NCBI GenBank assembly: GCA_002399405.1
Contig: DHDP01000002.1
Coordinates: 124,001 to 188,000 of the forward strand
Length of the DNA: 64,000 nt
Source: Treponema sp. UBA4873
Lineage (GTDB): Bacteria; Spirochaetota; Spirochaetia; Treponematales; Treponemataceae
Direction of reading: 5' to 3'
Positions 26,141-35,600 of the stretch are shown one piece after another (position 1 is the first letter of the stretch; each line of letters begins with the position of its first letter). The notes below the pieces were generated by a model that was not told the origin of the DNA, did not search any database, and was given only the letters and a program-made list of their open reading frames with translations. The translations under genes were made by a program, and so were the position numbers.

Positions 26141-27010
26141 ATGGAATATCTCTTTCTGGTTATAACGACTTCCATATGGGGAAGCCTGTATGTTGTTACG
26201 AAGATTGCCCTTGCAGAGATACCGCCGGTAACAATGCTTATGCTGCGGTATGCAATTGCATCCATAGCATTCGGTATTCTCCTTGCAGTCACAAAAAGGA
26301 AAATAAATTTTAAAAAGAAGGACATCGGAAGCATACTGTTCATCGGCATAGTCGGCTATTTCCTCGGAGTTGCCGCACAGGTTGTCGGAACAAAATACGG
26401 GGGAGCATCACTCGCCTCCCTCGTCAATGCGCTCAATCCGGTCTTCATTACTATTTTCGCGGCAGTATATCTCAAAGAACGGATAGGTCCGGCCAGAATA
26501 CTGTCGATTCTCCTGGGACTTGCAGGCGTATATATCATTATTGCGGGCGCGCGCGGAGTGGAATTGAAACTGGGAGTCGTTTTCTCCATAGTTTCCGTCA
26601 TTCTCTGGTCGTTGTCGTCGGTTCTGGTAAAGAAAATCTCGACAGAATACGACCCGCTTGCCGTTACCGCCGCCGCTTTATGGATTGCGACAGCTTTCAG
26701 CATCCCGTGCAGCATCATAGAACTCGCACATACGGCACAGTATAATCTGTTCTCTCCAGTTTCAATAGGATGCATACTGTATCTGGGAATCATCGGAACG
26801 GCGGTGCCGAATCTGCTGTGGAATCTGAGTCTTTCGCGCCTGGACGCCAGCATCTGTTCGCTGTTCTATCCCGTCCAGCCGCTCGTATCGGTTCTTTTAG
26901 GCGGGCTGCTTCTCGGTGAAAAAATGACGGTGTCTTTCTGGATCGGAGCCGCGCTCATAATTTCCGGTCTGTTTCTTTCAATAGCGGGAGGACGTAAACA
27001 CAAAAAATAA
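26141..27010 (+). CDS. EamA/DMT-family transporter
   Basis: A 289-residue ten-helix protein made of two EamA repeats. The first starts YLFLVITTSIWGSLYVVTK, the second near residue 150 (GVVFSIVSVILWSLSSVLVKK), and each repeat ends with the LNPVFITIFAAVYLKERI- and VQPLVSVLLGGLLLGEKM-type segments. DMT proteins export amino acids or metabolites; the substrate is unknown. No ribosome site is seen, and a TATAGT hexamer ends 5 bases before the ATG, compatible with a leaderless message. Confidence 0.92.
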   Translation: MEYLFLVITTSIWGSLYVVTKIALAEIPPVTMLMLRYAIASIAFGILLAVTKRKINFKKKDIGSILFIGIVGYFLGVAAQVVGTKYGGASLASLVNALNPVFITIFAAVYLKERIGPARILSILLGLAGVYIIIAGARGVELKLGVVFSIVSVILWSLSSVLVKKISTEYDPLAVTAAALWIATAFSIPCSIIELAHTAQYNLFSPVSIGCILYLGIIGTAVPNLLWNLSLSRLDASICSLFYPVQPLVSVLLGGLLLGEKMTVSFWIGAALIISGLFLSIAGGRKHKK

Positions 27011-27082
27011 CCGTTGTTTACTCGATGCCGAAATTTCTATAGAATGACTATATCATTATAGAATATATCCGGAGGGTTGTTT

Positions 27083-27418
27083 ATGCCGATGATTAATGTA
27101 AAATGTTCGTGCGATATTCCGCAGCCGGTGCTGAAAGAACTGTCCTCGATTGCCGCGGACATAATCGGAAAACCGCTGCAGTATGTTATGGCGGCAGGAA
27201 GCCGCACAGACATCATCCTGGCCGGCTCCGCAGAGCCCGCCGCGTTCGTCGAAGTAAAAAGCATCGGCGGACTCACGTCGGAAGTGAACAGAAATCTTTC
27301 GCAAAAGATTTGTGCGCTGCTCGAAAAGGAGCTGCACATTCCGGCCGAGCGCACATATATTACATTCCAGTCATTCACAGCTGATTCATGGGGATGGAAC
27401 GGTTCTACGTTCGGTTGA
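27083..27418 (+). CDS. MIF-family tautomerase
   Basis: A 111-residue homologue of macrophage migration inhibitory factor/phenylpyruvate tautomerase (usually about 114). The ATG at 27083 follows GGAGGG and yields MPMINVKCS, so Pro becomes the N-terminal catalytic base after Met removal, as the family requires. Other landmarks are AAGSRTDIILAGS, SIGGLT and the ending FTADSWGWNGSTFG, which matches the C-terminal W-G-x-N-G-S-T-F of the family. It is predicted to be a cytoplasmic homotrimer. Its role in bacteria is mostly unknown. Confidence 0.93.
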   Translation: MPMINVKCSCDIPQPVLKELSSIAADIIGKPLQYVMAAGSRTDIILAGSAEPAAFVEVKSIGGLTSEVNRNLSQKICALLEKELHIPAERTYITFQSFTADSWGWNGSTFG

Positions 27419-27465
27419 AAATCCTGATGCCCCAAGAAAGTGATATCAGGTCTTTATAGATTGAC

Positions 27466-28692
27466 ATGAAACCTTATCTAAAATTTTTAATCAGCAGAGC
27501 AGAACTGCTCATCCTTTCGGCACTCACAGGCGTACTTACCGGTATAGCCTGTATCGTATTCGGGCGCGTGCTTATTCTTGCGGGCGATTTCAGAAATTCC
27601 CATTTCTTTCAGCTCGTTCCGTTCCTCGGCGTCGCCGGCTTTGCAATCGCTGCCGTGTACCGGAAGTGGGGCGGCGAAAGCATAAAAGGCATGACGCTGG
27701 TATTTGAAACCGAATGGAACAGAAAGAAAAGAATTCCCCGCCGTACTATTCCGCTTATTATCGTCTCCACCTGGCTCACGCACCTGTTCGGGGGAAGCGC
27801 CGGAAGGGAAAGCGTCGGCGTGCAGGTCGGTGCCGATATCGGCTTTAATCTCGGCAGGCAGGTGCATAATCTGCAGTTCAGCAGAACACTGCTGATGGCG
27901 GGTATCGCAGCGGGATTCTCCGGGTTATTCGGAACACCGCTTGCTGCGGTTTTCTTCGCACTTGAAGTTATTGTTGCGGGCGTGCTGAACTATGAAGCGC
28001 TTATTCCCGCAACGGTTGCCGCACTTGCAGCGTCTGCAGTAGCGCAGGCGGGAGGACTTAAACCAGAACGGTTCCCACTTGCCGTGCAATTGTCGTACAC
28101 GCCTGTTACCTACGTAAAACTCGTGGTGCTCGCCCTTATTTTCAGTCTTGTCGGACAGCTGTTTTCCTGGTCGCTGAAAAAATTCAGAGGCATATTCCAA
28201 AATCTGCTTGACGACACCCGGTTAAGAACATTGTATGCCGGGTTCTTCATCAGTCTGTCTTCAATACTGCTCTTTCAGGGACGCTATTCCGGCCTCGGCG
28301 ACAATCTTGTCGAAGCTGCTTTCGACGGAGGCACAATTTATGCCTTCGACTGGATTCTTAAACTGCTGCTTACCGTTATTACGCTCTCAGCCGGCTTTCA
28401 GGGCGGAGAACTTATGCCTCTTTTCGCAATCGGTGCACCTCTCGGGTTTATCCTCGGCGCACCTCTCGGACTTCCTCCGACATTCTGCGCAGCGCTCGGA
28501 TACGTGGCCGTATTCGCAGGAGCAACAAACACGTTCCTCTGTCCGTTCATACTCGGATGCGAGGTTTTCGGGTATGATTATATGTTCGTTTTCTTTCTGG
28601 TATGCGGAATTTCACGCATTATGAACGGAAACCGCAGCATCTACGTCTACCAGAAACACGTCGTCTGGGATCCAGGCAGCATACTGAAATAA
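27466..28692 (+). CDS. CLC-family anion channel/antiporter
   Basis: A 408-residue CLC protein. The gating Glu is present in GGSAGRESVGVQVGA, a variant of the usual GREGP motif. The usual GSGIP chloride-binding loop is replaced by GGESIKGM, and the third motif reads GGELMPLFAIGAPLG. These changes resemble those of the fluoride/proton antiporter branch (CLC-F) more than chloride exchangers, so fluoride export is possible but not proven. I see no crcB-type riboswitch in the 47-base gap upstream. There are no C-terminal CBS domains. Confidence 0.88.
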   Translation: MKPYLKFLISRAELLILSALTGVLTGIACIVFGRVLILAGDFRNSHFFQLVPFLGVAGFAIAAVYRKWGGESIKGMTLVFETEWNRKKRIPRRTIPLIIVSTWLTHLFGGSAGRESVGVQVGADIGFNLGRQVHNLQFSRTLLMAGIAAGFSGLFGTPLAAVFFALEVIVAGVLNYEALIPATVAALAASAVAQAGGLKPERFPLAVQLSYTPVTYVKLVVLALIFSLVGQLFSWSLKKFRGIFQNLLDDTRLRTLYAGFFISLSSILLFQGRYSGLGDNLVEAAFDGGTIYAFDWILKLLLTVITLSAGFQGGELMPLFAIGAPLGFILGAPLGLPPTFCAALGYVAVFAGATNTFLCPFILGCEVFGYDYMFVFFLVCGISRIMNGNRSIYVYQKHVVWDPGSILK

Positions 28693-28712
28693 ACATAAGG
28701 ATAATCCGTCAC

Positions 28713-29654
28713 ATGAAATCACGCCTTCAGCAGACTCCGGTCGTCGTCACACTTGCGCTCATATGCTGCGCGTTATGGGGAAGCGCGTTTCCGGTTATTA
28801 AAATCGGATATACAATGTTTGCTGTTGCCCGCGCGGACACATCAACCCAGATTCTTTTCGCCGGAAGCAGATTCTTTTTCGCGGGGCTTATTTCCATCGT
28901 AATCGGCAGCATCGTTTCAAGGAAAATTCTTGTACCGAAGTCGCTCCCCTCGCTTCTCCGTATCGTCTGCCTTTCTCTCATGCAGACAATCATCCAGTAT
29001 GTGTTTTTCTACATTTCGCTCGCCCATATGACAGGCGTAAAAGGTGCAATTCTCGAAAGCCTTAATATTTTCTTTTCAATAATTACAGCATCGCTGCTCT
29101 TTCGCATGGAAAAACTTTCCGCACGAAAGATTGCCGGATGTCTCACCGGTTTTGCCGGTATAATTCTGGTAAATCTCGCAGGCTTGGGGACGGCACAGAA
29201 TTTTGATATGCAATTCACGTTGACGGGTGAGGGATTCATGATTCTTTCAACTGTCGGCGCGGCTTTCGCCTCCGTACTGCTGCGCCTCTTTTCACGGTAC
29301 GATAATCCGATCCTCCTGTCAGGCTGGCAGTTCGTAATCGGCGGCGCAGTAATGGCCGCGGCGGGATACTGCACCGGAGGACGGCTGACTTTCAGCTCGG
29401 CACAGTCGGGACTCCTGCTGCTCTATCTCTCGCTTCTTTCGGCGACGGCCTATTCGCTGTGGTCGATTCTGCTGAAATATAACGACGTTTCCCGTGTAAC
29501 GATTTTCGGATTCATGAATCCGGTTTTCGGCGTCGTTCTGTCGGCTCTGCTGCTCGGAGAAGGACAGACGCTCGCCGACTGGAAAGTTCCGGCGGCGCTC
29601 GTTCTTGTCTGTGCGGGAATCATATTCGTAAACGGAAAACGGGCGCATAAATAA
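28713..29654 (+). CDS. EamA/DMT-family transporter
   Basis: A 313-residue ten-helix protein. I chose the ATG at 28713 rather than upstream starts that overlap the CLC gene, because the first EamA helix (VVVTLALICCALWGSAFPVI) begins 9 residues later and a TAAGGA lies upstream. The second repeat starts near residue 165 (LTGEGFMILSTVGAAFASVLL) and ends with FGFMNPVFGVVLSALLLGE. Substrate unknown. It lies 20 bases after the CLC gene and is likely co-transcribed with it. Confidence 0.91.
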   Translation: MKSRLQQTPVVVTLALICCALWGSAFPVIKIGYTMFAVARADTSTQILFAGSRFFFAGLISIVIGSIVSRKILVPKSLPSLLRIVCLSLMQTIIQYVFFYISLAHMTGVKGAILESLNIFFSIITASLLFRMEKLSARKIAGCLTGFAGIILVNLAGLGTAQNFDMQFTLTGEGFMILSTVGAAFASVLLRLFSRYDNPILLSGWQFVIGGAVMAAAGYCTGGRLTFSSAQSGLLLLYLSLLSATAYSLWSILLKYNDVSRVTIFGFMNPVFGVVLSALLLGEGQTLADWKVPAALVLVCAGIIFVNGKRAHK

Positions 29655-29668
29655 TAATATCCTGCTTC

Positions 29669-30187
29669 TTACGCCGGCAGACAGCCTGATTTATGTATTT
29701 TATACTCCGCCAGCGTTATTTTCTTTCCGTTGCTGTCAGTCACCACGCCGGTCTTTCGGAATCCGTTCCCGTAATACAGCTTCTTCAAATATTCCCTCTC
29801 TTCCTCAAAATCCAGTCTGATATATTCCTTTCCGTTCCGGACACCGTATGCCTGCACCCACTGCAATATCACACCTGACAATCCCTGTCCGCCGAATTTT
29901 TCATCAATCACGAATTTATGAAAATAATACGCACGTTCCTTCCTGCCGGGCCAGTACCGTTCATCATATTCGATAAGCAGGAACCCGCCGAAAGGTCTGC
30001 CGTCCGCATATCCGATAAAATACCCGGGATTTCCGTATTTTTCATTCAGCGAATCGAGAGAAAATTGTTCAGGATTCCACATAGGATTATTTATTTCTTT
30101 CAGATATGCGGTACGCCGCAGCCACATACTGATAAGCAGTTCTTTCTCAGAATCATCTGCCTTGTGAATGTCAATCAGTCGTTCCAT
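29669..30187 (-). CDS. GNAT-family N-acetyltransferase
   Basis: 172 residues from the ATG at 30185-30187, which follows GAGGCGG; longer readings run into the upstream gap. The GNAT core is clear: AYYFHKFVIDEKFGGQGLSGVIL (beta4 and the acetyl-CoA loop GGQGLSG) and YIRLDFEEEREYLKKLYYGNGF (beta5 to the final helix). The N-terminal part is typical of small-molecule acetyltransferases. The substrate is not predictable. The gene is convergent with the DMT transporter at 28713. Confidence 0.85.
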   Translation of the reverse strand: MERLIDIHKADDSEKELLISMWLRRTAYLKEINNPMWNPEQFSLDSLNEKYGNPGYFIGYADGRPFGGFLLIEYDERYWPGRKERAYYFHKFVIDEKFGGQGLSGVILQWVQAYGVRNGKEYIRLDFEEEREYLKKLYYGNGFRKTGVVTDSNGKKITLAEYKIHKSGCLPA

Positions 30188-30234
30188 AAATATCCGCCTC
30201 GCAACAATCATTTTAACGGACGGAACTGATTTAG

Positions 30235-31143
30235 TCACGCCGGACAGACTGTCTGCAGCTCCGAATGCTGCGCCCTGAATTCGGTCGGCGTACATCCCTT
30301 ATACTGCGAAAATATTTCCGTATAATAACTCGGGCTGTTGAAACCGCACGAGTACGAAATGTCGGTTACGCTGAGCGTCGTGTCGAGCAGCAGATTCATG
30401 CTCACTTCAAGGCGGTAGGAATTAAGAAAGTCATTCGGCGTCTTGTTAAAATACCGTCTGAATATTCTGCAGCAGCTGCTCCGGCAGACGGATCCGGCGG
30501 CGGCAATATCGTCGAGCGTTATGCGGGACATGTAGTTCGCATAGACGAAACGCACCATGAGTTTCTGGACAGCAATATATTTATCAGTCTTTTTTCCCTG
30601 ATATACAGAATACGCTTTCAGAAGATCGAACCATTCTGCCCAGAAAATCTGCAGCTCGCTCAGTATAGCAAGTTCGAATCCCGGTTTCTGCGTTTCATTC
30701 AAACGAAAAATCCTGTCGAAGAGCTTTATGATTTTTTCCGCAGGTTCCTCCGCCGACGAAAGATAATAATACGGGACTGAAACGTTTTCTATGATCGGAT
30801 CGACATACTTGTGCAGCAGTTCCTGATTCGAAATAAGCAGCTGCGGTTTGAATGCAATGCAGTAAAATTCGTTGTCGGTTCCGTCGTCGGAAAAACCGTA
30901 ATGCATCTGCCGGGAATTAATAAGCAGACCGTCGTGTTCGTGTATCATGATTTTTTTCCCGTTCACATTATACGCCATATGACCCTTTTTCATACCGATA
31001 TATTCGACGTCGTCGTGCCAGTGGCAGAGGGCTGAAAGATGCGGATACAGAAATATCCGTCCCTTTCTGATATACAGAGGAACCGCAGGGTTGTTGTAGT
31101 GCAGGATTTCAGAAGCATCCTTCATAATATTCAGATTTATCAT
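30235..31143 (-). CDS. AraC-family transcriptional regulator with cupin domain
   Basis: 302 residues from the ATG at 31141-31143 (GGGAG ribosome site). The N-terminal half is an arabinose-binding-like cupin (LCHWHDDVEYIGMKKGHMAYNVNG). The C-terminal 100 residues carry two helix-turn-helix units (RITLDDIAAAGSVCRSSCC and SYSCGFNSPSYYTEIFSQ). It is divergent from the GH3 beta-glucosidase gene at 31291, so it probably activates that gene in response to a glycoside or sugar. The unusual Cys-rich recognition segment SVCRSSCCRIF is worth noting. Confidence 0.91.
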   Translation of the reverse strand: MINLNIMKDASEILHYNNPAVPLYIRKGRIFLYPHLSALCHWHDDVEYIGMKKGHMAYNVNGKKIMIHEHDGLLINSRQMHYGFSDDGTDNEFYCIAFKPQLLISNQELLHKYVDPIIENVSVPYYYLSSAEEPAEKIIKLFDRIFRLNETQKPGFELAILSELQIFWAEWFDLLKAYSVYQGKKTDKYIAVQKLMVRFVYANYMSRITLDDIAAAGSVCRSSCCRIFRRYFNKTPNDFLNSYRLEVSMNLLLDTTLSVTDISYSCGFNSPSYYTEIFSQYKGCTPTEFRAQHSELQTVCPA

Positions 31144-31178
31144 AGTATCTCCCATAATATACAATTATAACAGATTGA

Positions 31179-31249
31179 GCGCTATATCCTATATTTTTAG
31201 GGCACAAAATACCCGATTGTTATAGTATTTGCGCCGAAACTGATAGCGC
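31179..31249. promoter_or_regulatory. Inverted heptamers in AraC-GH3 divergent gap
   Basis: GCGCTAT (31179-31185) and ATAGCGC (31243-31249) form an inverted pair 64 bases apart in the 147-base divergent region. TGTTATA-type sequences on both strands lie between or next to them. They are possible sites for the adjacent AraC regulator, but the match is short and may be chance. Confidence 0.3.
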
Positions 31250-31290
31250 CCGGAATCCGACGGTATTATAGTTACAAAAGGAGGATATCG

Positions 31291-33513
31291 ATGGAAAATA
31301 CGAACGGCAACAGTATGGAATCTTCTGCAGTTGCGGAACGGATTGAAGCACTTTTGAAACGCATGAGCCTGGACGAAAAGGCAGGTCAGCTTGTTCAGAT
31401 AAGCGGGGCACCGTGGACGGCGGGCAGCAAACCGGAGGATGTTATCCGCCAGGGACGGGCAGGTTCAGTACTCTGGTTGAACGATATAAAACGAATCAAC
31501 GAATTGCAGCGGATCGCGGTGGAGGAAAGTCCTTCGGGTATTCCGCTGCTCTTTGCGCTCGACGTAATCCACGGATACAATACGATTTTTCCGGTTCCTC
31601 TGGCGATGGCCTCTTCATGGGACCCGTCCGTTGCGGAACAGTCACAGGCGGCGGCAGCGGTAGAGGCACGTGCTGCCGGATTGCACTGGACGTTCGGCCC
31701 CATGCTCGACATTGCGCGCGACGCACGCTGGGGACGCATCGTCGAAGGCGCGGGAGAAGATCCCTTCCTTGGTGCCGCGATGGCCGCCGCTCAGGTTAAG
31801 GGATTTCAGGGAACTGATATTTCCGATCCCGAACGAATCATCGCCTGCGCGAAGCATTTTGCGGGATACGGCGCTGCCGACGGCGGACGCGATTACGATC
31901 CGGTATTCCTGCCCGAGGCACAGCTGCGCAACGTTTATTTTCCTCCGTTTCTCGCGGCGCTCAAAGCCGGCGTCGGCACATTCATGAGCGCATATATGGA
32001 TTTGAACAATGTTCCCGCATGCGCAAACGGCTGGCTGCTGCGCGACGTATTGCGCAAAGAGTGGAACTTCAAAGGCTTTGTCGTCAGCGATGCATTCTCC
32101 GTCGGAAGTCTTGTCACGCAGGGCCACGCACGCGACCGGAAGGACGCCGCGCTGCGTTCGTTCCGGGCCGGATTGAACATGGATATGGCTTCGAACACGT
32201 ACCTTGAAAATATTCCCGATCTGGTGAGGAGCGGAGAAATCCCGGAAGAGGAACTCGACGGAATGGTCCGTTCTGTCCTGACTCTCAAGATACGGGCGGG
32301 ACTGTTCGAACATCCGTATACCGACGAAACGCTCCTTGAAAAAGTATCCGCACGCCCCGGTCAGCGGAACCTCGCAAGAACAGCAGCCGGACGTTCAATG
32401 GTTCTGCTGCGGAACGAGGGCGGTCTCCTGCCTCTTTCCAAAAAGCTGAAAAACATAGCCGTTATCGGTCCTCTTGCCGATTCCTCCGAAGCGACGGAAG
32501 GACCGTGGATGGTCTTCGGCCACAAACCGGCGGCAGCCACCGTCTTCGAAGGGATTTCCGCAAAGCTTCCCGACGCAAACATCGTCTGCGCTCCAGGTCC
32601 CGAAATCTACCGGCGGACTCCGCATCCGTTCGGCGAATCCGATACCGCAGAAAAAAAACCGCTTCAGACATCAGAAGAGGCGGAAAGCGCATTCAGGACA
32701 GCCGTAGAAACCGCAGAAAAAGCGGAGCTTGTCGTCATGGTGCTCGGCGAAAATGCCGATATGTCCGGGGAATTCGCTTCCTGCGGTTCACTCGACCTGC
32801 CCGGACGTCAGGAGGAACTGCTGGAAACAATTTACGCGCTCGGAAAACCCGTCGTCCTCGTACTGCTGAACGGACGGCCGCTGAGCATCAACTGGGCTGC
32901 GGAACACATTCCGGCCATACTCGAAGCGTGGGAACCGGGCACCGAAGGCGGCAACGCCGTTGCGGACATTCTCTTCGGCGATACTAATCCGGGAGGGAAA
33001 CTGCCCGTCTGTTTCCCCCGCAGCGGCAGCCACGCACCGCTTTACTATGCCAGAACATTAACGCATGCTCCGGAAAGCAGCCCTAATTACCGCTCCCGCT
33101 ACTGGGACAGTCCGACAACTCCGCTATACCCGTTCGGATTCGGCCTGAGCTATACGACGTTTGCAATCGGGAACCTCGCGGTATCGGAAAAACGGATAAA
33201 AGTCGGCGGGACCCTCACGGTAACCGTCGACGTACAGAACACCGGAAAAACGACCGGAGACGAAGTCGTACAGCTGTATATCCACCAGAAATGGGGAAAA
33301 GATTCACGTCCCATGAGGGAGCTGAAAGGATTCGAGCGCGTCGCGCTTCAGCCCGGAGAAACAAAGAAAGTTACTTTCAAACTCGGTCCCGAAGAACTCC
33401 GGTACTGGAGCACCAATGCGGGCCGATGGATTCAGGAATCATCAGCCTTCGATGTCTGGGCCGGCTCAAGTTCGCTTGCGGAGCTTCACAGCGCTTTCGA
33501 AGTTTTCGATTAA
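31291..33513 (+). CDS. GH3 beta-glucosidase
   Basis: A 740-residue family 3 glycoside hydrolase preceded by AGGAGG. The N-terminal barrel carries WTFGPMLDIARDARWGRI, AKHFAGYGAADGGRDY and the nucleophile Asp267 in GFVVSDAFS. The C-terminal sandwich includes LGENADMSGEFASCGSLDLPG, and a fibronectin III-like tail (VTVDVQNTGKTTGDEVVQLY) closes the protein. No signal peptide is seen, so it is probably cytoplasmic and cleaves imported beta-glucosides or xylosides. It is divergent from an AraC regulator and followed closely by an acetyltransferase and a MATE exporter. Confidence 0.94.
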   Translation: MENTNGNSMESSAVAERIEALLKRMSLDEKAGQLVQISGAPWTAGSKPEDVIRQGRAGSVLWLNDIKRINELQRIAVEESPSGIPLLFALDVIHGYNTIFPVPLAMASSWDPSVAEQSQAAAAVEARAAGLHWTFGPMLDIARDARWGRIVEGAGEDPFLGAAMAAAQVKGFQGTDISDPERIIACAKHFAGYGAADGGRDYDPVFLPEAQLRNVYFPPFLAALKAGVGTFMSAYMDLNNVPACANGWLLRDVLRKEWNFKGFVVSDAFSVGSLVTQGHARDRKDAALRSFRAGLNMDMASNTYLENIPDLVRSGEIPEEELDGMVRSVLTLKIRAGLFEHPYTDETLLEKVSARPGQRNLARTAAGRSMVLLRNEGGLLPLSKKLKNIAVIGPLADSSEATEGPWMVFGHKPAAATVFEGISAKLPDANIVCAPGPEIYRRTPHPFGESDTAEKKPLQTSEEAESAFRTAVETAEKAELVVMVLGENADMSGEFASCGSLDLPGRQEELLETIYALGKPVVLVLLNGRPLSINWAAEHIPAILEAWEPGTEGGNAVADILFGDTNPGGKLPVCFPRSGSHAPLYYARTLTHAPESSPNYRSRYWDSPTTPLYPFGFGLSYTTFAIGNLAVSEKRIKVGGTLTVTVDVQNTGKTTGDEVVQLYIHQKWGKDSRPMRELKGFERVALQPGETKKVTFKLGPEELRYWSTNAGRWIQESSAFDVWAGSSSLAELHSAFEVFD

Positions 33514-33530
33514 CATACAGGAGATAATAC

Positions 33531-34184
33531 ATGGACAACATAACACGCAGAGACGCAGGTCTCCCTTACATTTCGGACGAAGCTGTCTTCAAACAGCAGG
33601 CAAAGGCGCGCAGGATCGTGCAGGAACTGAACACCGCCGATTCATCGGATTTTGAACTGCTCTCCGGCATAATAAAAAGACTTATTCCCGACAGCGGCGA
33701 AGGAATTTTTATTAATCCTCCGTTCCACTGCGACTACGGATTTCACATCAGGACCGGAAAGAATCTGTTTGTTAATTACAACTGCGTCATACTCGACGTC
33801 GCGCAGGTCACCATCGGAGACAACGTCCAGATAGCGCCGAACGTCGCAATATACACGGCGGGACATCCTGTCCATCCCGTGTCGCGCAATTCAAGATACG
33901 AGTACGGCATTCCGGTCGTTGTCGGAAACAACGTATGGATAGGCGGAAATGTCGTCATCTGTCCCGGAGTGACAATCGGCGACAATGCAGTCATCGGCGC
34001 GGGAAGCGTCGTAACAAAGGATATTCCGGCAGACTCCATCGCAGCGGGCAATCCGTGCAGAGTCATACGTTCCATAACCGAAGCAGATAAAAAACTGTAC
34101 TACAAAAACCGAGAGTTCGACGACGAGTCATGGAGCGTCATTGAAAAAATGACCGACGGAAACAGCAGTGAAAACATTCTATAA
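33531..34184 (+). CDS. Maltose/galactoside O-acetyltransferase-like
   Basis: A 217-residue left-handed beta-helix acetyltransferase of the LacA/Maa group. The N-terminal helical part (KQQAKARRIVQELN) and the hexapeptide repeats are present. The catalytic His is in YTAGHPVHPVSR, and VWIGGNVVICPGVTIGDNAV and GSVVTKDIP are the usual coils. It transfers acetyl from acetyl-CoA to a sugar or glycoside hydroxyl, probably as a cytoplasmic trimer. It follows the GH3 gene by 17 bases, and its stop overlaps the start of the MATE gene, so it is part of the GH3 operon. Confidence 0.92.
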   Translation: MDNITRRDAGLPYISDEAVFKQQAKARRIVQELNTADSSDFELLSGIIKRLIPDSGEGIFINPPFHCDYGFHIRTGKNLFVNYNCVILDVAQVTIGDNVQIAPNVAIYTAGHPVHPVSRNSRYEYGIPVVVGNNVWIGGNVVICPGVTIGDNAVIGAGSVVTKDIPADSIAAGNPCRVIRSITEADKKLYYKNREFDDESWSVIEKMTDGNSSENIL

Positions 34185-35544
34185 AAAACTGGCAGTTCTC
34201 GTACTGCCGATCGCATTCCAGAATTTCATGCTCGCTTTGGTAAGCGCGACCGATGCGGTCATGCTCGGAAAAGTGAGCCAGAATATGCTGTCGGCAGTCT
34301 CGCTTGCTTCGCAGATTACGTTCGTGCACAGCCTGTTTCTCGCGGCGCTCACCATAGGCATGACGATACTTGTCGCGCAATACTGGGGAAATGGGGACAG
34401 GGTCGCAGTCGAAAAAATTACCGCCCACGTCATGCTTATTTCCGGGAGCATATCGGCTGCTTTTTCCGTTGTATCAACCGTGTTTCCTCAGGCGCTCATG
34501 GCCATATTTACTTCCGATGCAGCACTCATACAATTCGGTTCGTCATATCTTCGGACAGTAGGCGTGTCGTATCTGCTCTCGGGAATCTCACAGGTTTATC
34601 TCTGCGCAATGAAAAACAGCGGACGGGCGGTCCGGAGTATGATTATCAGTTCCGTAACAGTCATACTGAACATTTTGTTCAACGCTTTGTTAATTTACGG
34701 ACTTGCGGGTTTCCCTGCTATGGGAATCGCGGGAGCCGCTTCAGCAACAGTGCTCTGCAGATGCATCGAACTGCTCTGGGCATTCGTGGAGTCGCTCGGG
34801 AAGGGAAGAATACGTCTCCGCTTTACATACGTCCTCAGGAATGAGAAAAGTCTTACGTCCGGTTTCCGGCGGTACACTGCACCCGTTCTTGCCAACGAAC
34901 TCGCGTGGGGATGCGGATTTACCATGTATTCGGTGATAATGGGACATCTCGGCTCCGACGCAGTCGCTGCGAATTCGCTGGCAAATATTGTTAAGAATCT
35001 GATTGTCTGTTTCTGCCTCGGCATAGGAAACGGCGGCGGCATTATTATCGGGAACGAACTGGGACACAACGATCTCGCACTCGCACGGAAAGACGGAGAT
35101 ACGCTTCTCAGACTTTCCGTTACCGGCGGCATCATAACGGGAATGATTCTGCTTGCGGTTTCCCCGCTCATAGTCCGGATAACAACACTCAGTCCGCAGG
35201 CAGAAGTCTATTTCAAAGGGATGAGCATTTTATGCGCGTGTTATCTGGTCGGAAAATCAGTCAATTCGGCGCTTGTCGGCGGAATATTCTGCGCCGGCGG
35301 AGATTCAAAATTCGGATTCATCTGCGACAGCATTACTATGTGGCTTGTGACCGTTCCGCTGGGATGCGTAACGGCGTTTATTCTGCACTGGCCCGTCGTC
35401 GCCGTTTTTGCCGTCATAAACATGGACGAAGTAATCAAGCTGCCTGCCGTGCTGATTCACTACAAAAAATACAACTGGGTACGGAATCTGACACGGCTTG
35501 AACCGGATAAACATATTCAGTCAGAGCGGGAACACAATATTTAA
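34168..35544 (+). CDS. MATE-family efflux protein
   Basis: A 458-residue MATE transporter. The start is a GTG at 34168 that overlaps the preceding gene by 17 bases; the next ATG (34228) would cut into the first helix. Landmarks are KLAVLVLPIAFQNFMLALVS, ATDAVMLGKVSQNMLSAVSLA and FCLGIGNGGGIIIGNELGHN, with twelve predicted helices. Placed behind a beta-glucosidase and an O-acetyltransferase, it may export acetylated sugars or toxic aglycones released from plant glycosides (inference). Confidence 0.92.
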   Translation: MKTFYKKLAVLVLPIAFQNFMLALVSATDAVMLGKVSQNMLSAVSLASQITFVHSLFLAALTIGMTILVAQYWGNGDRVAVEKITAHVMLISGSISAAFSVVSTVFPQALMAIFTSDAALIQFGSSYLRTVGVSYLLSGISQVYLCAMKNSGRAVRSMIISSVTVILNILFNALLIYGLAGFPAMGIAGAASATVLCRCIELLWAFVESLGKGRIRLRFTYVLRNEKSLTSGFRRYTAPVLANELAWGCGFTMYSVIMGHLGSDAVAANSLANIVKNLIVCFCLGIGNGGGIIIGNELGHNDLALARKDGDTLLRLSVTGGIITGMILLAVSPLIVRITTLSPQAEVYFKGMSILCACYLVGKSVNSALVGGIFCAGGDSKFGFICDSITMWLVTVPLGCVTAFILHWPVVAVFAVINMDEVIKLPAVLIHYKKYNWVRNLTRLEPDKHIQSEREHNI

Positions 35545-35600
35545 ATATATGCTTTAGTAAACAAGTATTTTTATTATTAACATTTTTACAGGGGATAGCA

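Noticed and set aside
27419..27465. Possible fluoride riboswitch before the CLC gene
   Set aside because: Only a weak CCTGAT/ATCAGG pairing is present; the conserved riboswitch core is not seen in this 47-base gap.
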